Assembly: GCF_030519355.1 (NCBI RefSeq) | Contig: NZ_JAUMKC010000012.1 | Coordinates: 106,045 to 170,044, forward strand | Reading direction: 5' to 3' | Length of the DNA stretch: 64,000 nt | Source: Mucilaginibacter sp. L3T2-6 | Lineage (GTDB): Bacteria; Bacteroidota; Bacteroidia; Sphingobacteriales; Sphingobacteriaceae | Part shown: piece after piece, positions 25,608 through 34,518 of the stretch | Position numbering within the stretch: position 1 is the stretch's first letter | Layout: every line of letters begins with the position of its first letter | Notes under the pieces: generated by a model | Told to the model about the DNA's origin: nothing | The model's database searches: none | Seen by the model: only the letters and a program-made list of their open reading frames with translations | Position numbers and translations under genes: made by a program

Positions 25608-27998
25608 TTGAAAAATTTATTTGCGGCATTTATTGCCCTGCTGCTGCCTGTCATAGCTGCGGCACAATTCTCCGTTTCGGGAAAAATTACTGGTAAACAA
25701 ACGGCCGATGCATTGCCCGGCGCCACAGTTTCCTTAACAACTCCCGCTTTTAACGCTGTAGCCGATGCAGAAGGCAGGTATCATTTTGATAACCTTAAAA
25801 GCGGTACGTACACGTTAAAGATTTCCTTTATCGGCTATCAAACCATCACTCAAAATATTGTTGTAAATACCAATGTAACTGCCGATTTTCAATTGGCGCC
25901 GGCCACACAGCTTACCGAGGAAGTTACCGTTACCGCTACCCGCGCATCTGCAACATCGCCTACGGCTTACACCAATTTAAAAAAAGAAGATATTGCCAAA
26001 AATAATTCCGGGCGCGGGTTTGAATATTTGCTGGAGCAGACGCCATCAACTGTAGTCACTTCGAATGCCGGCGCCGGGGTAGGTTACACGTCCATTCGTG
26101 TTCGTGGCTCGGATGCTACGCGCATTAACGTAACGCTTAACGGTATACCGCTGAATGATGCCGAAGACCAGGGCGTTTATTTTGTGGATCTGCCTGATCT
26201 GGCTTCATCGGTTGATAATATCCAGGTGCAGCGCGGCGTGGGTACATCCACCAACGGTGCAGGTGCATTTGGGGCAAGCATCAACATACAAACCACCACC
26301 CGCCGGGACACCGCTTATACCGAGTTAAACAGTTCGGCGGGTTCTTATGGTACGGTTAAAAATACAATAAGCCTGGGTACCGGACTGCTTGGCGGAAAAT
26401 TCAGTTTTGATGGCCGCTTATCAAAACAAAGCAGCGACGGCTATATTGAGCGTTCGGGTTCAGATCTGAAGTCCTTCTTTTTAAGCGGTGCATATTACGG
26501 TCAAAAAAGTGTGCTGCGCCTTAATGTATTCAGTGGCTATGAAAAAACCCACCAGGCCTGGGATGGCGTGCCTGAAGACAGTGTTAAATACGGAGACCGC
26601 CGCTATAACGAACTGGGCTACATCGCCAGCAGTAATTCTTATTATAAAAATCAAACAGACAATTATACTCAAAACTATTACCAGCTGCTTTATAACCAAC
26701 AGTTAAGCAATAACCTTTCATTTAGCGGGGCGCTGCACTATACACGCGGATATGGTTATTACGAGGAATACCGCAACAGCGACGCCGTTGCAGATTACGG
26801 GCTAACACCGGTTATAAAAGGAGCCGATACGCTTGCCACAACCGACCTTGTTCGACGCCTTTGGCTGAGCAATTATTTTTACGGCGCAACTTATAATTTC
26901 ACGTATCATCCTAAAAATTTCAATCTGATTTTGGGTGGCGCTTACAATGAATACAAGGGCGATCATTATAACAATATTGAATGGACGCAGGAAAGCACGA
27001 CTATTCCGCCCGATTATGAATATTCGCGTAATAATGCTAAAAAGACTGATTTCAATGTTTTCAGCCGGGCTGAGTATCATTTGGGAAGTTTGATTTTATA
27101 CGGCGATTTGCAGTACAGGCACATCGGTTATTCCTTCCTTGGGTACGACCAGAACCTGAATAATGTGCAGCAGCAGGTGGCGCTTAACTTTTTTAACCCC
27201 AAAGCAGGTATTACCTATGAGTTGAACCAGCAAAGTAATATTTACGCATCGGTCGCGGTTGCTAACCACGAGCCTAACCGGAGCGACTTCGTAAACTCAT
27301 CACCACTAAGCCGGCCGAAGGCCGAGCATTTAACGGATTTTGAAGCAGGCTACCGTATCAGCCAGCCAACCTTTGGGGCCGGCATTAACGGCTTTTATAT
27401 GCTCTATAAAAATCAGTTGATATTAACCGGCGCGCTGGATGATGTAGGCGAGGCCATCCGTACCAACATAAAAGACAGTTACCGCGCAGGTGTTGAATTG
27501 AATGGATGGGTTAAAATAGCAGAGCCGTTAACATGGTATGCCAACGCTTCGTTAAGCGACAATAAGGTTAAAAATTTCCGCCAATATTTGCAGAATTATG
27601 ATACCGGCTTGCTGGAAGAGAGGCAGTACGGGCAATCAGATATAGCCTACTCGCCAGGGCTGGTTGGGGCGAGCACTATCAGTTATCACCCAATAAAAAA
27701 TGCAGAGATTGCATTCATCAGCAAATATGTCGGTAAGCAATACCTGGATAACACCTCGACCGACAGCCGCTCGCTGGATGCTTATTTTGTTAACGATGTT
27801 CGCCTGAATTATAATTTTAAGATGAAAGGCATTAAGAATGCAGGCATAGGCTTACTGATCAATAACGTGTTCAGCAAAAAATACCAATCGGACGGTGCAA
27901 CCTATCCTGACATAGAAGGCGGAAAAACGGTAAACTACAACTATTATTTCCCACAGGCGCCCGTTAATTTTTTAGCATCGCTTAACCTGAGATTCTGA
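25608..27998 (+). CDS. TonB-dependent receptor, predicted thiamine/TPP uptake
   Basis: The 796-residue outer-membrane receptor starts at TTG 25608, which gives a proper signal peptide (MKNLFAAFIALLLPVIAAAQ). An upstream GTG at 25548 would add a poor leader. A CarboxypepD_reg-like domain (about 21-100) follows, with a plug carrying VGYTSIRVRGSDATRINVTL, and a 22-strand barrel ending LASLNLRF. The substrate is inferred from the TPP riboswitch in front and the PnuT-type transporter behind. A hairpin between aptamer and start (TTCGC/GCGAA at 25560-25575) may belong to the expression platform. Confidence 0.9.
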   Translation: MKNLFAAFIALLLPVIAAAQFSVSGKITGKQTADALPGATVSLTTPAFNAVADAEGRYHFDNLKSGTYTLKISFIGYQTITQNIVVNTNVTADFQLAPATQLTEEVTVTATRASATSPTAYTNLKKEDIAKNNSGRGFEYLLEQTPSTVVTSNAGAGVGYTSIRVRGSDATRINVTLNGIPLNDAEDQGVYFVDLPDLASSVDNIQVQRGVGTSTNGAGAFGASINIQTTTRRDTAYTELNSSAGSYGTVKNTISLGTGLLGGKFSFDGRLSKQSSDGYIERSGSDLKSFFLSGAYYGQKSVLRLNVFSGYEKTHQAWDGVPEDSVKYGDRRYNELGYIASSNSYYKNQTDNYTQNYYQLLYNQQLSNNLSFSGALHYTRGYGYYEEYRNSDAVADYGLTPVIKGADTLATTDLVRRLWLSNYFYGATYNFTYHPKNFNLILGGAYNEYKGDHYNNIEWTQESTTIPPDYEYSRNNAKKTDFNVFSRAEYHLGSLILYGDLQYRHIGYSFLGYDQNLNNVQQQVALNFFNPKAGITYELNQQSNIYASVAVANHEPNRSDFVNSSPLSRPKAEHLTDFEAGYRISQPTFGAGINGFYMLYKNQLILTGALDDVGEAIRTNIKDSYRAGVELNGWVKIAEPLTWYANASLSDNKVKNFRQYLQNYDTGLLEERQYGQSDIAYSPGLVGASTISYHPIKNAEIAFISKYVGKQYLDNTSTDSRSLDAYFVNDVRLNYNFKMKGIKNAGIGLLINNVFSKKYQSDGATYPDIEGGKTVNYNYYFPQAPVNFLASLNLRF

Positions 27999-28004
27999 TA
28001 CTAT

Positions 28005-28062
28005 CAGTGGCAGCTGCAAGCAGCAGTCGCAATAATTTTACGGCTACTGCCAGCTGCCACTG
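28005..28062. repeat. Perfect 12-bp hairpin between receptor and transporter genes
   Basis: CAGTGGCAGCTG at 28005-28016 is exactly complementary to 28051-28062. The loop has additional pairing potential. There is no T-run, so it is more likely a REP-like element or an mRNA-stabilising hairpin within the operon than a terminator. Confidence 0.7.
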
Positions 28063-28080
28063 CCCCACGATCTTATTCCT

Positions 28081-28713
28081 ATGAATTTAAATCACTGGAT
28101 CGAGCTTTTTATGGAGCAGGTTAGTTTAACCACAGCCTGGGAGTGGGCTGCTGTGTTACTGGGCGTGGCTGAAGTGTTGCTGGCTAAGGCAAATAACATC
28201 TGGCTTTATCCTGCGGGTATTGCCTCCACCTTTATCGGGATATATGTTTTGCTGATGGCCGGGCTATATGCAGAATCCGCATTAAATATTTATTACCTGG
28301 TAATGAGCATTTATGGTTGGATACACTGGATCAGACGGCGCGATGCGCCGCCGGTAAAAATCAGCTGGTCGACGCGCCGGGAATGGATCGTTACCCTGGT
28401 AATTGTATTTGCCGGGTGGCTGATATTGTACCTGCTGCTTAAAAACTTCACTACGTCTAATGTCCCGCTATGGGATGCCTGGGTATCGTCGACAGCCTGG
28501 GCGGGCATGTGGCTGCTGGCAGGGCGCAAGATAGAAAACTGGATATTGCTGAATATCTCCAACCTGTTCGCCATCCCATTATTATGCTATAAGCATTTGG
28601 TTATGTTTTCGGCGCTCACCTTATTTTTATTTATCGTTGCCTTTTTTGGTTTTTTTAGCTGGCTTGCCATCCTGAGGAAACAGAAAGGCGCGGAAAGACT
28701 CGTTACCGTATGA
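28081..28713 (+). CDS. PnuC-family transporter, predicted thiamine permease PnuT
   Basis: The 210-residue inner-membrane protein has about seven hydrophobic segments, the YGWIHW motif near residue 80, and a C-terminal NWILLNISNLFAIPLLCYK segment as in PnuC proteins. In Bacteroidota, PnuC homologues under TPP riboswitches are predicted thiamine carriers (PnuT), driven by trapping the vitamin through pyrophosphorylation. Its stop overlaps the start of the flavoprotein gene as ATGA, so the two are translationally coupled. Confidence 0.88.
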   Translation: MNLNHWIELFMEQVSLTTAWEWAAVLLGVAEVLLAKANNIWLYPAGIASTFIGIYVLLMAGLYAESALNIYYLVMSIYGWIHWIRRRDAPPVKISWSTRREWIVTLVIVFAGWLILYLLLKNFTTSNVPLWDAWVSSTAWAGMWLLAGRKIENWILLNISNLFAIPLLCYKHLVMFSALTLFLFIVAFFGFFSWLAILRKQKGAERLVTV

Positions 28714-29831
28714 AAACATTAAACACAGTCCCGCATCCGTCATGCTTTGTCACGCAGCATGATGTAAATATCATTCGCGATACAACTGCTGAGGCCGAGC
28801 AGGCCGGCATGCTTCATCCACAGCAAATAGCGCTGATCTATACTAACAAATGGTTCAGGCTGTTAGTCCCTGAAGTTTATGGGGGAGCGCAGACAACCCT
28901 GACTGGACTTCTGCAGCAGCAGGAGGCGATAAGCTGGGCTGATGGCAGCATGGGGTGGGTAGTAACCCTGTGCAATGGCGCCGGCTGGTTTGGTGGATTT
29001 ATTTCTGCGGAAATTGCGCCGAAAATATTCATGGATGAGCGTGTTTGCCTGGCGGGCAGCGGCGCGGCAACGGGTACCGCAGAGATCACTAAAAAAGGCT
29101 ACCGCGTTAACGGCATGTGGAAGTACGCCAGCGGCATACATCACGCAACGCATATTACGGCAAATTGCGTGATTACGAGCGATGGTGAGCCGGTATTGAA
29201 AGATGGAGCGCAGCTGATCCTTCCCTTTATATTCGACAGAAAGGATGTAACCATTGTGCCGACGTGGAAATATATAGGTATGGCAGCCACCGGCAGCGAT
29301 GCTTTTGAAATTAAAAATCTGGAGGTTACCTCCAACCGTCAGTTTAAAATAGAGCCGGCAGCAGCAATTATAAACGCCCCGATATACCTTTATCCTTTTC
29401 ATCAGCTGGCCGAAGCCACCATAGCTGTTTGCCTTTCCGGAATGGCGATTCACTTTATCGATTTGTGCAAGGGCCTATTTGCCGAAAAGCAAAAGCAGCC
29501 CCGGTTATTGGACTGGCAGAAAGCATTGCTAACGGAAGAGATAGATAAAGCCGAAACAAAAATTGCCAGGCAAAGACAGGTTTTTTATGAAGCAGTAGAA
29601 CGTTCGTGGGAGGCGATAGGGCAGCGCAATGTCATCCCGGACGAACGATTAAAAGCCGTAAGCGATACCAGCCACATGCTTGCCCGGGTAAGCCGCAAGG
29701 TTGTTGATGAGCTTTATCCGTTATGTGGTTTAACTGCCGCACACACAGGCTCAGAAATTAACCGTGTATGGCGGGATTTGCATACGGCAAGCCAGCATTC
29801 GCTGCTTACTTTTGGCCCTGCAGAACCTTAA
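28710..29831 (+). CDS. Acyl-CoA-dehydrogenase-like flavoprotein in the thiamine operon
   Basis: The 373-residue protein has the acyl-CoA dehydrogenase fold. It has an N-terminal helical part with FRLLVPEVYGG, a middle beta domain with YRVNGMWKYASGIHHATHI, and a C-terminal helical bundle with RVWRDLHTASQHSLL. The ending and lack of the usual catalytic Glu context resemble flavin-dependent monooxygenases (HsaA/group D) more than true dehydrogenases. It overlaps pnuT by four bases, so it belongs to the riboswitch-controlled operon. I know of no such enzyme in thiamine metabolism; the substrate is unknown. Confidence 0.8.
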   Translation: MKTLNTVPHPSCFVTQHDVNIIRDTTAEAEQAGMLHPQQIALIYTNKWFRLLVPEVYGGAQTTLTGLLQQQEAISWADGSMGWVVTLCNGAGWFGGFISAEIAPKIFMDERVCLAGSGAATGTAEITKKGYRVNGMWKYASGIHHATHITANCVITSDGEPVLKDGAQLILPFIFDRKDVTIVPTWKYIGMAATGSDAFEIKNLEVTSNRQFKIEPAAAIINAPIYLYPFHQLAEATIAVCLSGMAIHFIDLCKGLFAEKQKQPRLLDWQKALLTEEIDKAETKIARQRQVFYEAVERSWEAIGQRNVIPDERLKAVSDTSHMLARVSRKVVDELYPLCGLTAAHTGSEINRVWRDLHTASQHSLLTFGPAEP

Positions 29832-29923
29832 TTTTAACTTGTCGTAACGCAAATATCACATTAAGTCTTAATCGCAATGCTGATATTTGCCGTGCTTTAT
29901 TTAACAATTTCTTAAATTTCCGG

Positions 29924-31621
29924 ATGAAAAGAAGAGTACTCCTTGCGGTATTTGCATTAGCAGTCGTTACCGCGTCGGCACAACGAAAACCTAAAAAGGT
30001 AATGGTAATAAACCCTGTAGTGGGCAGGCCCGCTGCTGTGCTGGATACGCCTGTTTCCGCAGATGTACCGCGCCCCAGGCTGATGGTGGGCATCGTAGTA
30101 GACCAAATGCGCTGGGATTATCTTTTCAGATATTATAGCCGCTATGGAAACGGAGGGTTCAAGCGGTTATTGAATGAAGGCTTCAGCTGTGACAATACCC
30201 AGATTGACTACCTGCCAACCTTCACGGCGCCGGGCCATACCTGTGTTTATACAGGCTCGGTACCTGCAATCCATGGCATTGCCGGTAATGATTTCATTGT
30301 ACAGGCTACCGGAAAGTCTATGTACTGTGCCGAGGATACCACTGTGCAAACTGTTGGCAGCACATCCGACGCAGGGAAAATGTCGCCGCGTAATATGCTG
30401 GTAACTACAGTTACCGATGAGTTGCGCCTGGCTACCAACTTCCGCTCAAAAACAATCGGCATTGCGCTGAAGGATCGTGGAGGCATATTACCGGCCGGGC
30501 ATACTGCAAACGCGGCCTATTGGTTTGATGATAAAACCGGCAACTGGATAAGCAGCACCTATTATATGAAAGATCTGCCGCAGTGGGTAAAAGATTTAAA
30601 CGACCAGAAACTACCGGAGACTTATTTGAAGCAGGATTGGACAACATTATATCCCATTGAAACCTATGTGCAGAGCACTGCCGACAGCAACGGTTATGAG
30701 GGCAAATTCAGGGGCATGACGGCGCCTACCATGCCGGTTAAGACGTCGGGCATGTATAAAAATAACCTGGGTTTAATCCGCTCTACCCCGTATGGCAATA
30801 CACTTACCCTGGATATGGCTGTAGCGGCAATAAATGCAGAAAAGCTTGGTCAGCGCGATGTGACTGACTTTTTAACCGTTAGTTTCTCGTCGACAGATTA
30901 TGTAGGTCACCAGTTTGGCCCGAACGCAATTGAAACAGAAGATACCTACCTGCGCCTTGACAGGGACCTTGCAACTCTCTTTACTTACCTTGATGCTAAA
31001 GTTGGAAAAGGCAAGTATGCCGTATTCATTACCGCCGACCATGGCGCAGCACATAACCCCAACTTTCTGAAAGACCATGGCGTGCCTGCGGGAGTTTGGA
31101 ACGAAGGGCAGGCGCTTAAGGGTCTGAATGCTTACCTGTCATCAAAATATACGATCGACGGACTGGTGCGCAGCCTAACCAATTACCAGGTGAACCTGAA
31201 TAATTATGCTGTTAACTACGCGCATCTGGACGTGGACAAATTGAAGAAAGATTGCATGGACTTTTTACAAAAAGACCCCGCTATAGCTTTTGTGGTTGAT
31301 ATGCAAAAACCCATGACTGCTGACCTTCCCGAAGTGTTGCGAACCCGCGTAATTAACGGTTACAATGCAGAGCATAGCGGTGTGATACAGATAATGCTGA
31401 AACCGGGTTACTTTACCGGAGGCGCCACCGGCACTACACATGGTACCTGGAACCCGTATGACAATCATATTCCGCTTGTATTTATGGGTTGGGGCATCAA
31501 CCACGGGCGCCTTGACCGTGAAACGCACATGACCGATATTGCTGCAACAGTGGCCGCTTTATTGCATATACAAACGCCGAACGGCTGTATCGGCCATCCG
31601 ATTACAGAAGCATTGAAGTGA
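29924..31621 (+). CDS. PafA-type secreted alkaline phosphatase
   Basis: This 565-residue phosphatase has a signal peptide ending TASAQ near residue 20. The metal-site motif GIVVDQMRWDYL lies near 55. The nucleophile Thr is in LPTFTAPGHTCVYTGS (Thr101 expected), and metal ligands are in TADHGA and GTTHGTWNPYDNHIPL. PafA enzymes are periplasmic phosphomonoesterases of broad specificity. In this position it could strip phosphate from TPP or TMP before PnuT uptake. ATG at 29924 is chosen because the signal peptide follows directly. An upstream extension would run into the preceding gene. Confidence 0.88.
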   Translation: MKRRVLLAVFALAVVTASAQRKPKKVMVINPVVGRPAAVLDTPVSADVPRPRLMVGIVVDQMRWDYLFRYYSRYGNGGFKRLLNEGFSCDNTQIDYLPTFTAPGHTCVYTGSVPAIHGIAGNDFIVQATGKSMYCAEDTTVQTVGSTSDAGKMSPRNMLVTTVTDELRLATNFRSKTIGIALKDRGGILPAGHTANAAYWFDDKTGNWISSTYYMKDLPQWVKDLNDQKLPETYLKQDWTTLYPIETYVQSTADSNGYEGKFRGMTAPTMPVKTSGMYKNNLGLIRSTPYGNTLTLDMAVAAINAEKLGQRDVTDFLTVSFSSTDYVGHQFGPNAIETEDTYLRLDRDLATLFTYLDAKVGKGKYAVFITADHGAAHNPNFLKDHGVPAGVWNEGQALKGLNAYLSSKYTIDGLVRSLTNYQVNLNNYAVNYAHLDVDKLKKDCMDFLQKDPAIAFVVDMQKPMTADLPEVLRTRVINGYNAEHSGVIQIMLKPGYFTGGATGTTHGTWNPYDNHIPLVFMGWGINHGRLDRETHMTDIAATVAALLHIQTPNGCIGHPITEALK

Positions 31622-31718
31622 GTCCGGAAGGTAGTAAAATTTAAAAATACGAAGTTGCCTGTAGTTGGCGGAACTAGCCTTAAAAAATAAATATTCCGGG
31701 TTTTCCGGACTAAAAAGC

Positions 31719-32345
31719 ATGAAGAAATACATTGCCCGTTTCCATTATCTTACACAGGATTTGCGTAATCGCAGTCACCTGAAACAGGCAACTATCGCCT
31801 GCGATGCGGGGGCTAACTGGATACAATACCGATGCCTTACAAAGCCAGATGATGAACTGATCGATGAGATCAACGAAATTGCAGCTGTGTGTGATGAATG
31901 GGGCGCTACGCTTATATTGACGAATCATTATCACCTGCTTAACAGGGTTGATGCCCAGGGTGTGCATATCGAAGATCTTGATGCTGATTTTAAGGACATC
32001 CGAAGGGTGATCGGTAAGGATAAAACACTGGGCGCCTCAGCCACCAGCATTCGCCGGCTGCAGGCCATACAAAGCAGTGGCGTGGTTGACTACTGCGGTT
32101 ACGGCCCGTTTTCAACTACCAATACGAAGCCAAACAATTATCCGCTGCTTGGCTTTGAAGGCTACCGAGAGCTGGCAAAACATCCGGACATAACCATCCC
32201 GGTAATTGCCGTTGGCGGTGTACAAATAGAAGACGTGGATCCACTTATTAAAACCGGTGTTTATGGTATAGCTGTATCGGCGGCTATTAATCTCGCCATT
32301 GATGCAGGCAGGGCGTTTAAAGAATTTCACCGGAAAATATATTGA
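31719..32345 (+). CDS. ThiE/TenI-like protein
   Basis: The 208-residue TIM barrel belongs to the thiamine-phosphate synthase/TenI family. It has GANWIQYRCLTKPDDEL (family QxRxK region), VDAQGVHIEDLD, LGASATSIR, YGPFSTTNTKPNN, and PVIAVGGVQIEDV. Compared with my memory of ThiE, the Lys of QxRxK is replaced by Leu, and the Asp of the IND motif by His (LTNHYH). It may therefore be a TenI-type or otherwise altered enzyme. ATG at 31719 is preferred over an in-frame upstream start inside repeat sequence. It lies 97 bases after the phosphatase gene. Confidence 0.78.
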   Translation: MKKYIARFHYLTQDLRNRSHLKQATIACDAGANWIQYRCLTKPDDELIDEINEIAAVCDEWGATLILTNHYHLLNRVDAQGVHIEDLDADFKDIRRVIGKDKTLGASATSIRRLQAIQSSGVVDYCGYGPFSTTNTKPNNYPLLGFEGYRELAKHPDITIPVIAVGGVQIEDVDPLIKTGVYGIAVSAAINLAIDAGRAFKEFHRKIY

Positions 32346-32483
32346 CAGAGTCCGGATTAAAAGATTTCAGGGATTTGATACATTGTTGAAGTAGTTGAAA
32401 ATCTATATAATTGCAATCATTATAATTATCTTCCAAAGTCAAAACTGCATCTTTAAATTTATAAAATTCGTTAATCCCTTTTC

Positions 32484-33053
32484 ATGTCATCCCACCATGT
32501 TGTTCGCGAAAAACAGGAGCCAGCCCTATTGGTGCTGGGGGTGGACAACTTTGATGAAGAGCTTTTAGGCCAGTTGCTTGAATGGAGCCCCACGGTTATC
32601 GCCACCCCGCAAACAGCGGAAAAACTCGATAGTCTTGGGATCAAGATCGACTGGATTATCACCGACGATACAAGTCAGGTTGAGCAATCAGATATTAAGA
32701 TTATGAACTCAAACGGGAAAAGCCTTCCCAATGCCGCGCTGGAATATCTGACGGGCCTGGAATATCCGTCAGTAAATATCATAGCGGATGAATTGACCCT
32801 CGACAATTATATGCCTTATGCAGATAAGATAAACCTGGTTATTTTTAACAGAAAAAAGCGCATTTTTCCTGTGGCGCCTGGTTTTAGTAAATGGAAGCCA
32901 GCGGGGGAAGTAATAGCGATATTAAGTCACGTTGCTGATCTGCGGTCTGCTGGGTTGAAAAAGATTGATGAGGGCTGCTATGAAACGTCTTATGATGGGA
33001 TTTTTTGCCTTGATTTTGATGCGCCTTTTATGTTTATCGCTGAAGATTTATGA
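32484..33053 (+). CDS. Divergent thiamine-pyrophosphokinase-like protein
   Basis: The 189-residue protein opens with MSSHHVVREKQEPALLV, which is very close to the N-terminus of Bacteroidota thiamine pyrophosphokinases. A two-domain organisation also looks preserved (LLGQLLEWSPTVIAT, GIKIDWIITDD; C-terminal beta part). The family's GDxDS metal motif appears as TDDTS, and the later KTD motif is missing. Catalysis is therefore doubtful. It could be a pseudoenzyme or sensor retained in the thiamine locus, or have a changed activity. It is separated by 138 bases from the ThiE-like gene, with no terminator seen. Confidence 0.65.
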   Translation: MSSHHVVREKQEPALLVLGVDNFDEELLGQLLEWSPTVIATPQTAEKLDSLGIKIDWIITDDTSQVEQSDIKIMNSNGKSLPNAALEYLTGLEYPSVNIIADELTLDNYMPYADKINLVIFNRKKRIFPVAPGFSKWKPAGEVIAILSHVADLRSAGLKKIDEGCYETSYDGIFCLDFDAPFMFIAEDL

Positions 33054-33317
33054 GCATCCGGTTGGATTTTACTTTCTGCTGTCATTTGGCTGTATCGTAA
33101 CAGGTACAAATTCCGTATATTTACTTAAATGCCAATGTAAGTTGCCGGAAAAACCCTTTTGTAATAATTCTGCACCAATTAAACTACGGCTTAGTTTTTT
33201 GACTATTATTACCATAAAATAATTTACAGCGAATTAAACCGTTAACTGTTTTTTTAGTCTATATAATATAAACCGGCCCAAAAACCGATTTCGGTATTCG
33301 TAAATAATATATTTAAC

Positions 33318-34352
33318 ATGAAGACTACATATAAAAATCTATTAAACACCGCTTTAGGCGCGCTGGTATGTGCGTTTTTAGCAGTCCCTGCCAGCGCACA
33401 GCACAGGCCGTCAACAGGCGGCGGTGGCGGTGGCGGCGGTAGCAGCAGCGGTGGCGGCGGTGGTTCATTTTCAAGGCCAAGCGCTCCCCCGCCATCATTT
33501 AGCAGACCACAGAGCAATAACTCAGGCTTTTCAAGGCCAGCGTCTACTGTTGCACCCCGACCTGCCGGCCAGGCGCAGCAGAGCTATGGCCGTCCGGCCA
33601 CTTCGCCACGGGTTGGCGTTGCACCAAGGAGCACTTACAGCTACGGCGGTTCACGTCCTGCCACTACAGGCGTAAGAGGTAATTATGGTTATGCACCACG
33701 TACTTACGATGCAAACCATAGGCCAGCTACAGGTTATTACCGCAGCGCACCGCGGGTAGGTTATGGCCATGGCGGTTATTGGGGCAATCATAATTATTAC
33801 CACTATAATCGTGGTTATTACAGGTCATATTATTATCCGCGCATCGGATTTTCAATTGGCGTATTGCCTTACGGGTATTATCCGTTCTTTTACGGCGATT
33901 ACCAGTACTACTACAGCGATGGTTTGTTTTATCAGTATGATAACAATGAATACACCGTAGTTGAGCCGCCAATTGGCGCTGAAGTGAAAGAATTGCCTGA
34001 TAAAGCACAATCGATAGTGATCAACGGTCAGCAGTATTATGAGCTGAATGGTGTATACTATCAGCCCGTTACCAAAGATGATGGCAGTATGGTTTACCAG
34101 GTTGCCGGTAAAGACGGCGAACTGAACACCACTAATGGTTCCGAGGTATATGACGACCAGCCCCAAGGGCCTCAAATGGGTGACATTGTGAGTGAATTGC
34201 CTCCCGATTGCAGAAAAATAAAGGTTAACGGCGATAAATTATTTGTATCTCCGGATGGCGTTTATTATAAGGAAATGAAGGATGATAATGGTGATAGAGT
34301 TTATAAGGTGGTAGGCTTGCCAAGTGATGAAGATCAGCCTGAGCAGAATTAA
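33318..34352 (+). CDS. Secreted glycine-rich DUF6515-type protein
   Basis: The 344-residue product has a signal peptide ending PASAQ near residue 28. Next come a poly-Gly/Ser tract (35-50) and a low-complexity S-R-P and Y-G-rich region to about 150. The folded C-terminal part contains two similar units, EVKELPDKAQSIVINGQQYY and VSELPPDCRKIKVNGDKLF, each followed by GVYY. This matches the DUF6515 layout. The tyrosine-rich segment GYYRSYYYPRIGF could be surface exposed. Its role is unknown. A terminator follows. Confidence 0.75.
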   Translation: MKTTYKNLLNTALGALVCAFLAVPASAQHRPSTGGGGGGGGSSSGGGGGSFSRPSAPPPSFSRPQSNNSGFSRPASTVAPRPAGQAQQSYGRPATSPRVGVAPRSTYSYGGSRPATTGVRGNYGYAPRTYDANHRPATGYYRSAPRVGYGHGGYWGNHNYYHYNRGYYRSYYYPRIGFSIGVLPYGYYPFFYGDYQYYYSDGLFYQYDNNEYTVVEPPIGAEVKELPDKAQSIVINGQQYYELNGVYYQPVTKDDGSMVYQVAGKDGELNTTNGSEVYDDQPQGPQMGDIVSELPPDCRKIKVNGDKLFVSPDGVYYKEMKDDNGDRVYKVVGLPSDEDQPEQN

Positions 34353-34375
34353 TATCTTATAATGGAAAAACTTAG

Positions 34376-34406
34376 AAGGGTGGCCCCGAAAGGCTGCCCT
34401 TTTTTA
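34376..34406 (+). terminator. Rho-independent terminator after DUF6515 gene
   Basis: AAGGGTGGCC and GGCTGCCCTT (34376-34385, 34392-34401) form a stem with G-T wobbles, followed by a run of T. Confidence 0.75.
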
Positions 34407-34518
34407 TTGGTATAAAATTAAAACTATTCCGCATTAAGCCTTTTGCACTTTTTTCAATCAAAATGTAAAAATAGATTGCGTTTGTAATCATCCTGAATTA
34501 ATTACGTTTATTAGTACG

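Noticed and set aside
28005..28062. Terminator after the thiamine receptor
   Set aside because: The stem is perfect, but no T-run follows and pnuT appears to belong to the same operon.
32965..33222. Plus-strand hydrophobic frame overlapping the TPK-like gene end
   Set aside because: It shares the sequence of the TPK-like gene's C-terminus in another frame and has no promoter; probably chance.
33254..33517. Minus-strand frame rich in Pro/Leu
   Set aside because: It is the antisense of the Gly/Ser-rich tract of the DUF6515 gene and has no independent support.
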